From: Methanothrix sp.
GTDB lineage: Archaea > Halobacteriota > Methanosarcinia > Methanotrichales > Methanotrichaceae
Direction of reading: 5' to 3'
Length of the DNA: 7,021 nt
Assembly: GCA_028679775.1 (NCBI GenBank)
Contig: JAJRAX010000262.1
Location: forward strand, 1 to 7,021
In this document: positions 1-6,986 of the stretch, piece after piece
Numbering within the stretch: the stretch's first letter is position 1
Layout of the letters: the number at the start of each line of letters is the position of its first letter
The notes under the pieces: generated by a model
What the model was told of the DNA's origin: nothing
Database searches by the model: none
Seen by the model: the letters and a program-made list of their open reading frames with translations, nothing else
Position numbers and translations under genes: made by a program

Positions 1-1162
1 GCTCTCGGACGACGAGCGTTCCCAGCGTTATTACTGTAGCCAGAATCGTGAAGACATAGACCGCACCAAGAATTCCATGCAGATCTGCAGTGGATCCAGC
101 AATAAGGGGCCCGATAACTACCCCAGCCATGCGAGCGGTATTGAAGATTCCATAAACCTCACCCCGCCTGGAGACGCTGGTGGTATCGGCGATCAGAGCG
201 GCGGCCGCCGGCCCGGCCATCCCCAAACCCATTCCTAGCCCGGCAAAGAGAATTGAGACCGTGAGCAGTGCATCGGCCAGGGAGAGAAATGCAAAGCTCA
301 CGGCCCCGGCCAGGCAGCCGACTACTATTAGCATCTTCCTATTTCCCCGGTCGGCCTGACGCCCGAAGTAGACATTGAAGAGAGCCGTGCTGCCTCCGTA
401 AACCATGTAAATTATCCCCACATCGGTGGCCTTGAAGCCCAGGCTGGAGGCAAAACTTGGAAGCATCGTAAAGTTGAAGCCCCCCACCACTCCTGCCCAG
501 AGGACGACGGATGAACAGGCCAGAAAGGTCATCCCATAACCATGCGCGATGAGTGCCTCCTTTGTCGGCTGCGGGGTCCAACTCATTTGCACCTTGGTGG
601 TCTTCGGCTCAGCTACGAGGAAGAGAACCATAAGAAATGAGGCTATCCCCAAGAGAGACCAGAGGTAAAACGGTGCATTGATGCCGAAATGGTCGTAAAG
701 CACTCCGCCCAACAGCGGCCCCAGGGCCAGAGCCGAAAAAAAGGAGGCATTATACCAGCCCATAGCCGTCCCTCTGCTGCCAGCCTCGGCCTGATCGATG
801 ATCAACGCCATAGCTATCGGCCAGACGGCTGAAGCTCCAATTCCGCCTAAAGTCCGGATAAACAGGATGGAATAGGCGCTCTCGGCATAGATGTAGAAGA
901 TAGGCAGAACTGAGAACGTGGCCAGGCCGAAGAGAAGGATCTTCTTTCTGCCAGTCCTGTCAGATAGACGACCCACTGGAATCTGGGTGAGAAGCTGAGC
1001 CGCACCATAGACGGAAACGATGACTCCCAACATGGAATAGGATACGCCGAAATCCATGACATAATGGGGGAAGAACGGCGCTATCAGCGAGAATCCCAGC
1101 ACGGCCACAAAGACCGCTAGATAAAGAGGTGCAAGAGGTCTGGGGCCTTGGCAAGAGGGCAT
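1..1162 (-). CDS. Major facilitator superfamily (MFS) transporter, DHA1/drug-exporter-like, 3' end cut by window edge
   Basis: This is a membrane transporter expected to move a small solute across the cytoplasmic membrane, probably by proton exchange. The substrate cannot be read from sequence. The frame is open for 387 codons from the ATG to the window edge, and hydrophobicity suggests about twelve helices (near residues 13-33, 45-63, 76-93, 98-123, 136-157, 164-183, 211-235, 248-266, 277-295, 298-322, 338-358 and 365-385). Seen motifs are an APFFP turn after helix 1, MFS motif A GRLSDRTGRKK (64-74), motif B around R103 (RTLGGIGAS), a motif-C-like GPLLGG in helix 5 (148-153), and a second-half motif A, FGRQADRGNRK (266-276). 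GPxxGG in helix 5 is typical of antiporters, so export is favoured. MFS proteins of this kind have about 400 residues, so only a short tail should be missing. It starts 3 nt after the RAM gene in the same frame. No well-placed ribosome-binding site is visible, which suggests coupled re-initiation. Confidence 0.9.
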   Translation of the reverse strand, partial: MPSCQGPRPLAPLYLAVFVAVLGFSLIAPFFPHYVMDFGVSYSMLGVIVSVYGAAQLLTQIPVGRLSDRTGRKKILLFGLATFSVLPIFYIYAESAYSILFIRTLGGIGASAVWPIAMALIIDQAEAGSRGTAMGWYNASFFSALALGPLLGGVLYDHFGINAPFYLWSLLGIASFLMVLFLVAEPKTTKVQMSWTPQPTKEALIAHGYGMTFLACSSVVLWAGVVGGFNFTMLPSFASSLGFKATDVGIIYMVYGGSTALFNVYFGRQADRGNRKMLIVVGCLAGAVSFAFLSLADALLTVSILFAGLGMGLGMAGPAAAALIADTTSVSRRGEVYGIFNTARMAGVVIGPLIAGSTADLHGILGAVYVFTILATVITLGTLVVRE

Positions 1163-1165
1163 TAA

Positions 1166-1399
1166 CTAAAACTTCAACTCCATGCCAAGGATGGTCTGAG
1201 TATAAGTTATGCCGTTGATCTCCCTTATGCTCAGTACAGCTCGGTTCAAGTCGGATATGCTCTGTACCTCGGCGATAGCAATGAAGTCATGCTCTCCGTA
1301 AACGGCAACTACCTCCCGGATGTCTTTGATGGCCTCCAGGCTGTCGTGGACTGCTTTCTCCATCCCTGGCTCGATGTTTATCATTATAAAGCTCTTCAA
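1166..1399 (-). CDS. Stand-alone RAM domain protein (Lrp/AsnC ligand-binding domain without HTH)
   Basis: The 77-residue protein is a complete alpha-beta RAM domain (regulation of amino-acid metabolism), the effector-binding and oligomerising half of Lrp/AsnC regulators, with no DNA-binding helix-turn-helix. The first strand FIMINIEPG (4-12), a helix, the conserved turn VYGEHDF (33-39), a second helix and a closing strand match the family layout and its usual length of 75-80 residues. The start is TTG. It is preferred over the ATG at codon 6 because the family needs the residues before the first strand, and because TTG overlaps the TPR stop as TTGA. A GGAG lies 10 nt upstream (1410-1413). Stand-alone RAM proteins are common in archaea and form ring-like oligomers that bind amino acids. 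Here the partners would be the TPR protein and the transporter encoded on either side, but that is inferred from coupling only. It cannot bind DNA by itself in the Lrp manner. Confidence 0.88.
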   Translation of the reverse strand: MKSFIMINIEPGMEKAVHDSLEAIKDIREVVAVYGEHDFIAIAEVQSISDLNRAVLSIREINGITYTQTILGMELKF

Positions 1400-1944
1400 G
1401 GCCCAACATCTCCATCGTTACCAGGTGCATTTGCTGGTGCATTCGCGGGCGATACTCTCTCTCCTGGGATGGGCATGCCCCTCTCTTCCATCAGGGCCTT
1501 TACTGCAGCAATCTCGTCTTCCAGGCGATCCATGGGCATCTTCTCCAAGGCCAGGTACAGACAACTTAAGGCCTCGTCCAGCTTCCCCAAACCCGTAAGC
1601 ACTACTGCTGTGGCCTCCATGTCAATGGCGTCGCCGCCCTTTTGCAGCACCATGTCGTAGACCTCCAGCGCCTCATCGAGCCTCCGTTGGCTTCGGAGCA
1701 GGAATGCCTTGTTCCGCAGAGCATCCAGGTTCTCAGGATCTAAGGCGAGGCAATGATTGTAGCAATTCATGGCTTCATCCAGGTGGCCCAGGCTGTAGTG
1801 GGCTACGCCGTTGTTGTTCCAGGCTTCCGGGATCGCCTGGTTGCCGACCAGGACTCGCTCGAAGATCTCCAGGGCCTCCTCAAACCTCGCCTGCCTGATT
1901 TTGTCTATGCCTTTATGCAGCAGAACCTTCTCTTTGTTGTTCAT
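1396..1944 (-). CDS. Tetratricopeptide (TPR) repeat protein
   Basis: This is a 182-residue soluble protein with no signal peptide or membrane segment. About four TPR units fill residues 7-140. The clearest are 40-73 (AWNNNGVAHY then LDEAMNCYNHCLALDP), 74-107 (ALRNKAFLL then LDEALEVYDMVL) and 108-140 (KLDEALSCLYLALEKMP), with small residues and prolines at the usual TPR positions. TPR stacks bind peptides or partner proteins, so a scaffold or adaptor role is likely; the partner is unknown. The C-terminal tail (about 165-182) is low complexity, with ANAP repeated. The ATG at 1944 is chosen because GTGAGG lies 5 nt upstream. The open frame continues 37 codons further upstream, but that stretch lies over the preceding gene, is arginine- and serine-rich, and does not look like TPR. 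It is the second gene of the leftward operon, 7 nt after the DUF3467 gene. Confidence 0.9.
   Translation of the reverse strand: MNNKEKVLLHKGIDKIRQARFEEALEIFERVLVGNQAIPEAWNNNGVAHYSLGHLDEAMNCYNHCLALDPENLDALRNKAFLLRSQRRLDEALEVYDMVLQKGGDAIDMEATAVVLTGLGKLDEALSCLYLALEKMPMDRLEDEIAAVKALMEERGMPIPGERVSPANAPANAPGNDGDVGP
1423..1446 (-). repeat. Two-copy 12-nt tandem repeat in the TPR gene tail
   Basis: Two adjacent 12-base units (1423-1434 and 1435-1446) agree at 10 of 12 positions and encode the repeated ANAP peptide in the low-complexity C-terminus of the TPR protein. This looks like a small in-frame duplication in an unstructured tail. Copy number could vary between strains without breaking the frame. 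Confidence 0.7.
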
Positions 1945-1949
1945 AGAGG

Positions 1950-1955
1950 CCTCAC
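1950..1955 (-). promoter_or_regulatory. Ribosome-binding site of the TPR gene, overlapping the upstream stop codon
   Basis: On the minus strand GTGAGG ends 5 nt before the ATG at 1944. The TGA stop of the DUF3467 gene lies inside this motif, so a ribosome terminating there sits directly on the next initiation site. This decides the TPR start and supports translational coupling. Confidence 0.75.
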
Positions 1956-2296
1956 ATGTACCCCTGGATGGCAGCCGGATCGCTCGCTCTGACGGGGTCG
2001 GAATTGGGCTGCAGGCTCGCTCCGGGCCTCTTGATCTCGCCGAAGAGCTTCTCATAGTCCTTGATGTGCTCGGAAAGCCAGTTGGCGAGCTCCTTTGCGG
2101 CCAGGGGTGAAAGGATAATCTCGGTATCGATCCTGCGCTCCATGATCGTCACGTTCTTTCCATCCTCTTGCATGCTCTTCGGAGAGTCATTGTAAAAGGC
2201 AATTCGAAAGTCGTAGGGACTGTGGCCTCCGATCGCGCCTATTGCATATACCTGCTTGAAATCGGGGCTCTTTGTAGTCTGCACTTTAACTTCCAT
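1952..2296 (-). CDS. DUF3467 family protein (uncharacterised)
   Basis: The 114-residue soluble protein has the layout I associate with DUF3467. An N-terminal strand is followed by VYAIGAIGGHSPYDFRIAFY (17-36), which resembles the family's 'y.n...v..sp.dF.idF' core. Next comes a strand of the type TEIILSP (58-64), then a helix with AKELANWLSEHIKDYEKLFGEI (67-88). The last 25 residues are proline- and serine-rich and probably disordered. DUF3467 proteins occur in bacteria and archaea, and I know of no assigned biochemical role. The ATG at 2296 is chosen because the conserved part begins there and a TATA-like element lies about 26 nt upstream, fitting a leaderless message. The frame runs open to an ATG at 2473, but that 59-residue extension would overlap the carA start and its promoter and looks non-conserved. 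It is the first gene of the leftward operon, divergent from carA. The family call is from memory of the pattern, not a search. Confidence 0.75.
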   Translation of the reverse strand: MEVKVQTTKSPDFKQVYAIGAIGGHSPYDFRIAFYNDSPKSMQEDGKNVTIMERRIDTEIILSPLAAKELANWLSEHIKDYEKLFGEIKRPGASLQPNSDPVRASDPAAIQGYM

Positions 2297-2318
2297 GAAT
2301 CCGGAATGTGTCTCCAAC

Positions 2319-2326
2319 TTAAAAAA
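2319..2326 (-). promoter_or_regulatory. Candidate TATA box for the leftward DUF3467-TPR-RAM-MFS operon
   Basis: On the minus strand an A/T-only octamer, TTTTTTAA, is centred about 26 nt upstream of the DUF3467 ATG. This is the spacing expected when transcription starts at or next to the start codon, and no Shine-Dalgarno motif is well placed before that ATG. The box is not a good match to the TTTATATA consensus and has no obvious BRE, so the call is tentative. Confidence 0.4.
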
Positions 2327-2338
2327 GATGGTGATAAT

Positions 2339-2353
2339 CGAAATGTATTTAGG
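2339..2353 (+). promoter_or_regulatory. Candidate BRE/TATA promoter of carAB
   Basis: A CGAAA element (2339-2343) is followed two bases later by TATTTAGG (2346-2353). The same layout, CGAAG plus two bases plus TTTATATG, precedes the tRNA genes at 6793-6807. Here the box begins 36 nt before the carA ATG, so transcription would start roughly 5-8 nt before it, giving a nearly leaderless message. This agrees with the lack of a Shine-Dalgarno motif close to that ATG. The box itself is weak. Confidence 0.5.
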
Positions 2354-2381
2354 TGACTTAGCATCTTGTGTTGCCGATACT

Positions 2382-3488
2382 ATGATTGGGGTCTTAGGGT
2401 TAGAAGACGGTACAAGGTTGGAAGGTATCGGTTTTGGTGCGCCCGGCGTTGTGTCGGGTGAACTGGTCTTCACTACCGTTATGTCCGGCTATGAGGAAGC
2501 ATTAACAGATCCCTCATACCACGGACAGATGCTCATGTTCACATATCCTCTGCAGGGTAACTACGGGATTAACGGTGACGATTTTCAGTCGGAAAAGATG
2601 TGGCCGCGGGCGGTAGTCTGCCGCGAATACTGGGATCGGCCAACGCATCACTTGCACAAGAGGACTCTCAATCAGTTCCTCATCGATGAGGGCAAGCCGG
2701 GACTATGCGGAGTGGACACCCGCATGCTCACCCTGAAGGTTAGAGACCAGGGTGTGATGAGAGCAACAATCGCTGTAGGAGAGAAGAGCGATGTGCAGGG
2801 CCTGGATGTGGTGGCCATGGCCAGATCTCAGGCGGACATCTCTGCCCAGGATCTTCTGGGCGATGTGACATGCAAGGCGCCATACAGGATTGGGGGGCGT
2901 GGTCCTAGGATCGCCATGCTCGACCTGGGAATCAAGAGAAATATATTAAAAAGCCTTTCCCGTCGCGGGTTTGATATAGCAGTGCTGCCGGCTCATGCAA
3001 ACGTCTCTGAGATCGAGGCGACAAAACCAGATGCACTCTTCTTATCCAATGGCCCAGGCGATCCGGAGAGAGCTTATGAGGCCATTGACGCTGTCAAGCA
3101 CTTCGCCGGACAGGTTCCCATATTTGGGATATGTCTTGGGCATCAGATCATATCCCTGGCTCTCGGAGCCCAGACCTTCAAGCTAAAATTCGGACATCAT
3201 GGCGGCAATCAGCCTGTCAAAGATCTGGAGAAGAAGATCGTCTACATCACATCTCAAAATCATAATTTCGCAGTCCGGCCCAACTCGGTTGAGGGGACTG
3301 ATCTGGAGATCACCCAGCTCAATGCCAACGACGGAACTGTGGAGGGAATAAAGAGCGAGAAACTCCAGGTTTTAGCCGTCCAGTACCATCCCGAGGCCAA
3401 CCCCGGTCCCCTCTGCACTGAAGACCCCTTCTTCGGATCGGTACTGAAAATCATGAATGGCAGAGCGACAAAAGCCGGGAGGCGATAG
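2382..3488 (+). CDS. carA: Carbamoyl-phosphate synthase, small (glutamine amidotransferase) subunit
   Basis: CarA hydrolyses glutamine and passes ammonia through an internal tunnel to CarB, which makes carbamoyl phosphate for pyrimidine and arginine synthesis in the cytoplasm. The protein has 368 residues, within the family range of about 350-385. Residues 1-135 form the CarA-specific N-terminal domain ([35 protein letters not shown]). Residues 175-360 form a class I glutamine amidotransferase with LSNGPGDP (221-228), the nucleophile elbow GICLGHQ with Cys251, HNFAV (294-298), and the YHPE box giving His336 and Glu338. The catalytic triad is therefore complete. The ATG at 2382 is chosen because family members begin a few residues before the GLEDG motif. 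An in-frame ATG at 2343 would lie within the promoter. The gene ends in TAG 2 nt before carB, so the subunits are co-translated. Confidence 0.98.
   Translation: MIGVLGLEDGTRLEGIGFGAPGVVSGELVFTTVMSGYEEALTDPSYHGQMLMFTYPLQGNYGINGDDFQSEKMWPRAVVCREYWDRPTHHLHKRTLNQFLIDEGKPGLCGVDTRMLTLKVRDQGVMRATIAVGEKSDVQGLDVVAMARSQADISAQDLLGDVTCKAPYRIGGRGPRIAMLDLGIKRNILKSLSRRGFDIAVLPAHANVSEIEATKPDALFLSNGPGDPERAYEAIDAVKHFAGQVPIFGICLGHQIISLALGAQTFKLKFGHHGGNQPVKDLEKKIVYITSQNHNFAVRPNSVEGTDLEITQLNANDGTVEGIKSEKLQVLAVQYHPEANPGPLCTEDPFFGSVLKIMNGRATKAGRR
3478..3482 (+). promoter_or_regulatory. Ribosome-binding site of carB inside the end of carA
   Basis: GGAGG, with 8 nt between it and the carB ATG, sits in the last codons of carA. 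It fixes the carB start and supports coupled expression of the two subunits in equal amounts. Confidence 0.85.
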
Positions 3489-3490
3489 AG

Positions 3491-6400
3491 ATGCCCAAGA
3501 GAACAGATATTCATAAGGTTCTTCTCATAGGATCCGGTCCCATTCAGATCGGTCAGGCCGCGGAGTTTGACTTTTCCGGATCACAGGCCTGCAAATCACT
3601 GCGCGAGGAGGGAATTGAGGTCGTTTTAGTCAACTCCAATCCGGCCACCATCATGACCGATCCGGACACCGCAGACAAAGTTTATATTGAGCCGCTTGTG
3701 CCAGAGATTGTTGCCAAGATCATCGAGAAGGAGAGGCCTGACGGGATCATTGCGGGCATCGGAGGCCAGACCGGCCTGAACATCACATCGGAGCTGGCGG
3801 AGATGGGCGTCCTTGAGAAGTACCATGTCGAGGTACTGGGCACGTCTATCAAGTCCATTCAGGATTCGGAGGATCGCGACCTCTTCAAGAAGGCTATGCA
3901 GCGGGTTGGCGAGCCGGTGCCGAAGAGCAAGGCAGTCAACAATCTTGATGAGGCTTTACAGGTTATGGAGGAGCTAGGGCTGCCTTTGGTTGTCCGGCCC
4001 GCTTATACTTTGGGCGGCTCAGGCGGCGGAATTGCTCATACCCGTGAGGAGCTGCTCTCCATCTGTGAGCTGGGGTTGAAGAGGTCCAGGATCAGCCAGG
4101 TTCTCTTGGAGGAGAGCGTGGGCGGATGGATTGAGCTCGAGTATGAGGTGATGAGGGACTCGAACAACACCTGCATTACCATCTGCAACATGGAGAACAT
4201 GGATCCCATGGGCATTCACACTGGTGAATCCATTGTGGTGACGCCCATTCAGACCCTCTCAGACAAGGAGATTCAGATGCTGAGAAGTGCAGCCATCAAC
4301 ATCATCCGTGCTCTGGGAATCGAGGGTGGCTGCAACATCCAGTTTGCTGTCAAGAATGGCGAGTACAGGGTGATTGAGGTCAACCCCCGTGTGTCCCGAT
4401 CTTCTGCTCTGGCCTCCAAGGCCACCGGATACCCCATCGCCCGGGTGACTGCCAAGATCGCCATAGGCATGACCCTGGATGAGATCAGAAACGATGTGAC
4501 CAAGGAGACGCCTGCATCCTTCGAGCCAACTGTAGATTACGTGGTCACCAAGATTCCACGCTGGCCCTTCGACAAATTTGTCAAGGCCAACAAGACTCTG
4601 ACCACTGCCATGAAGTCTACTGGAGAGGTCATGGCCATCGGACGGAGCTACGAGGAGTCGCTCATGAAGGCCATACGGTCCCTTGATATCGATAAAGATC
4701 TGGGGTACTCAGGAAAGTACACCGAATGGACTGATGAGGAGGTTCGTGACCTTCTAGCCAATCCCACAGACGAGAGGATATTTGCCATTTACCTAGCCTT
4801 GAAGAGGGGCATGACCTCAGAGGAGATCTCTAAGATAACTGGAATTGAGCCCTACTTCCTCTACAGGATGGAGAACATCATCTCAATGGAAAAGGAGATT
4901 GCAGCAGGGCTTGATGCTGAGGTCTTGCGAAAGGCGAAGCGCACCGGGTTTACAGATGAGCAGATTGCTCGCATCGTGGGCAAGAGCCGGGAGGAGATAA
5001 CTGATACTCGCATCTCCTTGGGTATCATTCCCACCTACAAGATGGTGGACACTTGCGCAGCCGAGTTTGCTGCCAAGACTCCCTACTACTATTCCTCATA
5101 CGATACTCAGTGTGAGCTGGTGCCATCCGACCGAAAGAAGGTTCTGATTCTGGGCTCCGGGCCGATAAGGATCGGTCAGGGAATTGAGTTCGACTACTGC
5201 ACAGTTCATGCTGTGATGGCCTTGAGAGAGCAGGGCATTGAAGCTCACATTGTCAACAACAATCCTGAGACCGTCTCCACAGATTACGACACCTCGGACA
5301 AGCTATTCTTCGAGCCGGTCACTCTTGAAGACGTCATGAACATCATTGAAAAGGAGAAGCCCTACGGCGTTCTTGTCCAGTTCGGCGGCCAGACGGCCAT
5401 AAACCTGGCCATACCTCTGGAAAATGAGATTGCTCGGAGAGGGCTGAAGACAAAGATACTTGGAACGAGCCCTGACAGCATTGATCTGGCTGAGGACAGG
5501 GAGAGGTTCAATGTCCTCATGACCAAACTGAACATCCCCCAGCCCAATGCCGGAATCGCCTACTCTCCGGCTGAAGCAAAGGCTGTTGCATCGAGGATTG
5601 GCTATCCTGTTCTGGTCAGGCCGAGCTATGTTCTGGGCGGTCGGGCCATGGAGATAGTCTACGACGAGGCGGGTCTTGATGTTTACATGCGCGAGGCTGT
5701 GCGGGTCTCCCACGAGCATCCGGTTCTGATCGATGATTTCCTGCAAAACGCTGTTGAGATCGATGTGGATGCAGTCTCTGACGGCCACGATGTTCTCATT
5801 GGAGCCATCATGGAGCACATCGAGGAGGCAGGAATTCATTCGGGCGACAGCGCCTGTATGATTCCGCCTCAGACCTTGCCGGGCGTGGTCCTTGAAGTTG
5901 TGCGGGACTATGTTAGAAAGATCGCCTTGGGACTGAATGTTGTTGGGATTGTCAATTTGCAGATGGCCTACAAGGACGGAGTGGTTTATGTGCTGGAGGC
6001 AAATCCGCGCTCAAGCCGGACAATACCATTTGTCTCCAAGGCCGTTGGCCTGCCCCTGGCCAAGATCGCGGCCCGGGTGATGGTGGGCAAGACCCTCAGT
6101 GAGCAGGGTTTCACCCATGAGCCGAAGACGCCCTACGTTTCTGTCAAGGAGGTTCTCCTGCCCTTTGACAAGCTGCCTGGGGCGGACGTTCTCCTGGGCC
6201 CGGAGATGAGGTCTACGGGCGAGGTCATGGGGATAGACTACAAGCTGGGTCTCGCGTTCTTCAAGGCGGAGCTGTCCGCGGACAATTCGCTGCCCCTTGA
6301 GGGAATGGTCTTCATCTCTGTGAAAGATGAGGACAAGGCGGCGGTAGCAGTGGCGGCCAAGAAGCTGCATGAGGCGGGCCTCTCCATCATTGCCACAGAC

Positions 6401-6709
6401 AGCACTGCAGAGTATCTGCGCCGCTCCGGATTGCCTGTGGTGCGGGTGAACAAGATATTCAACGGCAGCCCCAATATTCTGGATTACGTCAAGATCGGCG
6501 AGGTCAAGCTGATCATCAACACGCCTACCACCAAGCAGTCGGTGAAGGACGGCTTCCAGATCAGGAGAAGCGCTGTGGATTATCATATACCCTACATCAC
6601 AACCATCCAGGCGGCACAGGCGGCTGCGGAGGCCATCCTCAAGGCCAAGAAGGATCAGATCACCATCAAGGCCCTGGATGAGTATCATAAAGAGGTCTAC
6701 TACAACTGA
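3491..6709 (+). CDS. carB: Carbamoyl-phosphate synthase, large subunit
   Basis: CarB makes carbamoyl phosphate from bicarbonate, ammonia and two ATP. At 1072 residues it is essentially the length of E. coli CarB (1073, from memory) and is not split into two genes as in some archaea. The first ATP-grasp half (about 1-400; [17 protein letters not shown] at 14-30) forms carboxyphosphate. An oligomerisation region follows (about 400-550). The second half (about 550-930; [15 protein letters not shown] at 555-569) phosphorylates carbamate. A C-terminal MGS-like allosteric domain closes the protein (about 933-1072). Matched to remembered E. coli positions, the first active site keeps R129, R169, E215, E296, N298 and R300. 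The second keeps R670, R710, E756, Q824, E836, N838 and R840. The effector pocket keeps K949, T969, T972, K988, N1010 and T1011, and the ornithine site keeps E778, D786, E887 and T1037. Control by UMP and ornithine is thus plausible, though unproven here. The two halves are an ancient internal duplication. Confidence 0.99.
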   Translation: MPKRTDIHKVLLIGSGPIQIGQAAEFDFSGSQACKSLREEGIEVVLVNSNPATIMTDPDTADKVYIEPLVPEIVAKIIEKERPDGIIAGIGGQTGLNITSELAEMGVLEKYHVEVLGTSIKSIQDSEDRDLFKKAMQRVGEPVPKSKAVNNLDEALQVMEELGLPLVVRPAYTLGGSGGGIAHTREELLSICELGLKRSRISQVLLEESVGGWIELEYEVMRDSNNTCITICNMENMDPMGIHTGESIVVTPIQTLSDKEIQMLRSAAINIIRALGIEGGCNIQFAVKNGEYRVIEVNPRVSRSSALASKATGYPIARVTAKIAIGMTLDEIRNDVTKETPASFEPTVDYVVTKIPRWPFDKFVKANKTLTTAMKSTGEVMAIGRSYEESLMKAIRSLDIDKDLGYSGKYTEWTDEEVRDLLANPTDERIFAIYLALKRGMTSEEISKITGIEPYFLYRMENIISMEKEIAAGLDAEVLRKAKRTGFTDEQIARIVGKSREEITDTRISLGIIPTYKMVDTCAAEFAAKTPYYYSSYDTQCELVPSDRKKVLILGSGPIRIGQGIEFDYCTVHAVMALREQGIEAHIVNNNPETVSTDYDTSDKLFFEPVTLEDVMNIIEKEKPYGVLVQFGGQTAINLAIPLENEIARRGLKTKILGTSPDSIDLAEDRERFNVLMTKLNIPQPNAGIAYSPAEAKAVASRIGYPVLVRPSYVLGGRAMEIVYDEAGLDVYMREAVRVSHEHPVLIDDFLQNAVEIDVDAVSDGHDVLIGAIMEHIEEAGIHSGDSACMIPPQTLPGVVLEVVRDYVRKIALGLNVVGIVNLQMAYKDGVVYVLEANPRSSRTIPFVSKAVGLPLAKIAARVMVGKTLSEQGFTHEPKTPYVSVKEVLLPFDKLPGADVLLGPEMRSTGEVMGIDYKLGLAFFKAELSADNSLPLEGMVFISVKDEDKAAVAVAAKKLHEAGLSIIATDSTAEYLRRSGLPVVRVNKIFNGSPNILDYVKIGEVKLIINTPTTKQSVKDGFQIRRSAVDYHIPYITTIQAAQAAAEAILKAKKDQITIKALDEYHKEVYYN

Positions 6710-6732
6710 ATATGGCACGAAGGATGTGGGGG

Positions 6733-6766
6733 GCCGAGGCGGGGCGAGCGCCCTGCCGGCTCTTTT
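6733..6766 (+). terminator. GC-rich hairpin with T-rich tail downstream of carB
   Basis: GGCGGGGC (6738-6745) can pair with GCCCTGCC (6750-6757) through eight pairs, including one G-U, closing a four-base loop. GCC (6733-6735) and GGC (6758-6760) extend the stem past a two-base bulge. The sequence TCTTTT follows at 6761-6766. It starts 23 nt after the carB stop and lies before the tRNA promoter, so it fits a carAB transcript end. Archaeal termination depends mainly on T-tracts, and this one is short, so the role is likely but not certain. Confidence 0.6.
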
Positions 6767-6792
6767 CATTCCTCGACATCCCTGCATCAGGC

Positions 6793-6807
6793 CGAAGCCT
6801 TTATATG
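6793..6807 (+). promoter_or_regulatory. Archaeal BRE/TATA promoter of the tRNA-Val/tRNA-Phe pair
   Basis: CGAAG (6793-6797), two bases, then TTTATATG (6800-6807) closely match the archaeal BRE plus box A pattern. The box begins 35 nt before the mature 5' end of tRNA-Val, placing the transcription start a few bases ahead of the tRNA, as is usual for archaeal tRNA operons. Confidence 0.8.
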
Positions 6808-6834
6808 CGAGGATGAGACAGGGAATCTGCTTGC

Positions 6835-6908
6835 GGGCCCGTGGTCTAGCTGGTTATGACGTCGCCTTGACATGGCGGAGGTCATGCGTTCGAATCGCGT
6901 CGGGCCCA
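6835..6908 (+). tRNA. tRNA-Val (anticodon GAC)
   Basis: The 74-base cloverleaf has acceptor strands GGGCCCG (6835-6841) and CGGGCCC (6901-6907), fully paired, with discriminator A at 6908. The D-stem is GTC/GAC with a T-T mismatch at its inner end. The anticodon stem is TCGCC/GGCGG with loop TTGACAT, giving anticodon GAC, which reads GUC and GUU. The T-arm is ATGCG-TTCGAAT-CGCGT. CCA is not encoded and must be added after transcription. There is no intron. It is the first gene of a two-tRNA unit. Confidence 0.97.
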
Positions 6909-6913
6909 CTTGA

Positions 6914-6986
<73 letters not shown>

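Noticed and set aside
1289..1660. 123-codon plus-strand open frame across the RAM and TPR genes
   Set aside because: It is antisense to two well-supported genes and has a low-complexity, serine-rich translation with no domain.
1945..2055. Upstream extension of the TPR gene to an ATG at 2055
   Set aside because: It lies inside the DUF3467 gene in another frame, is arginine/serine-rich and unlike TPR, while the ATG at 1944 has a well-spaced GTGAGG.
2256..2381. Longer carA start (ATG at 2256 or 2343)
   Set aside because: Both lie upstream of or within the candidate promoter. The family N-terminus begins just before GLEDG, which matches the ATG at 2382.
2297..2473. Upstream extension of the DUF3467 gene to an ATG at 2473
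   Set aside because: It would overlap the carA start by about 90 nt and cover both divergent promoters. The added residues are a serine/proline-rich stretch outside the conserved domain.
5303..5839. 178-codon open frame on the minus strand inside carB
   Set aside because: It is fully antisense to an intact, strongly conserved part of carB, has no recognisable domain, and has no promoter or ribosome-binding site that I could see.
6011..6787. 258-codon open frame on the minus strand opposite the 3' end of carB
   Set aside because: It lies antisense to the conserved MGS and second ATP-grasp regions of carB, continues through the terminator hairpin, and its translation shows no domain. It is a codon-bias shadow of carB.
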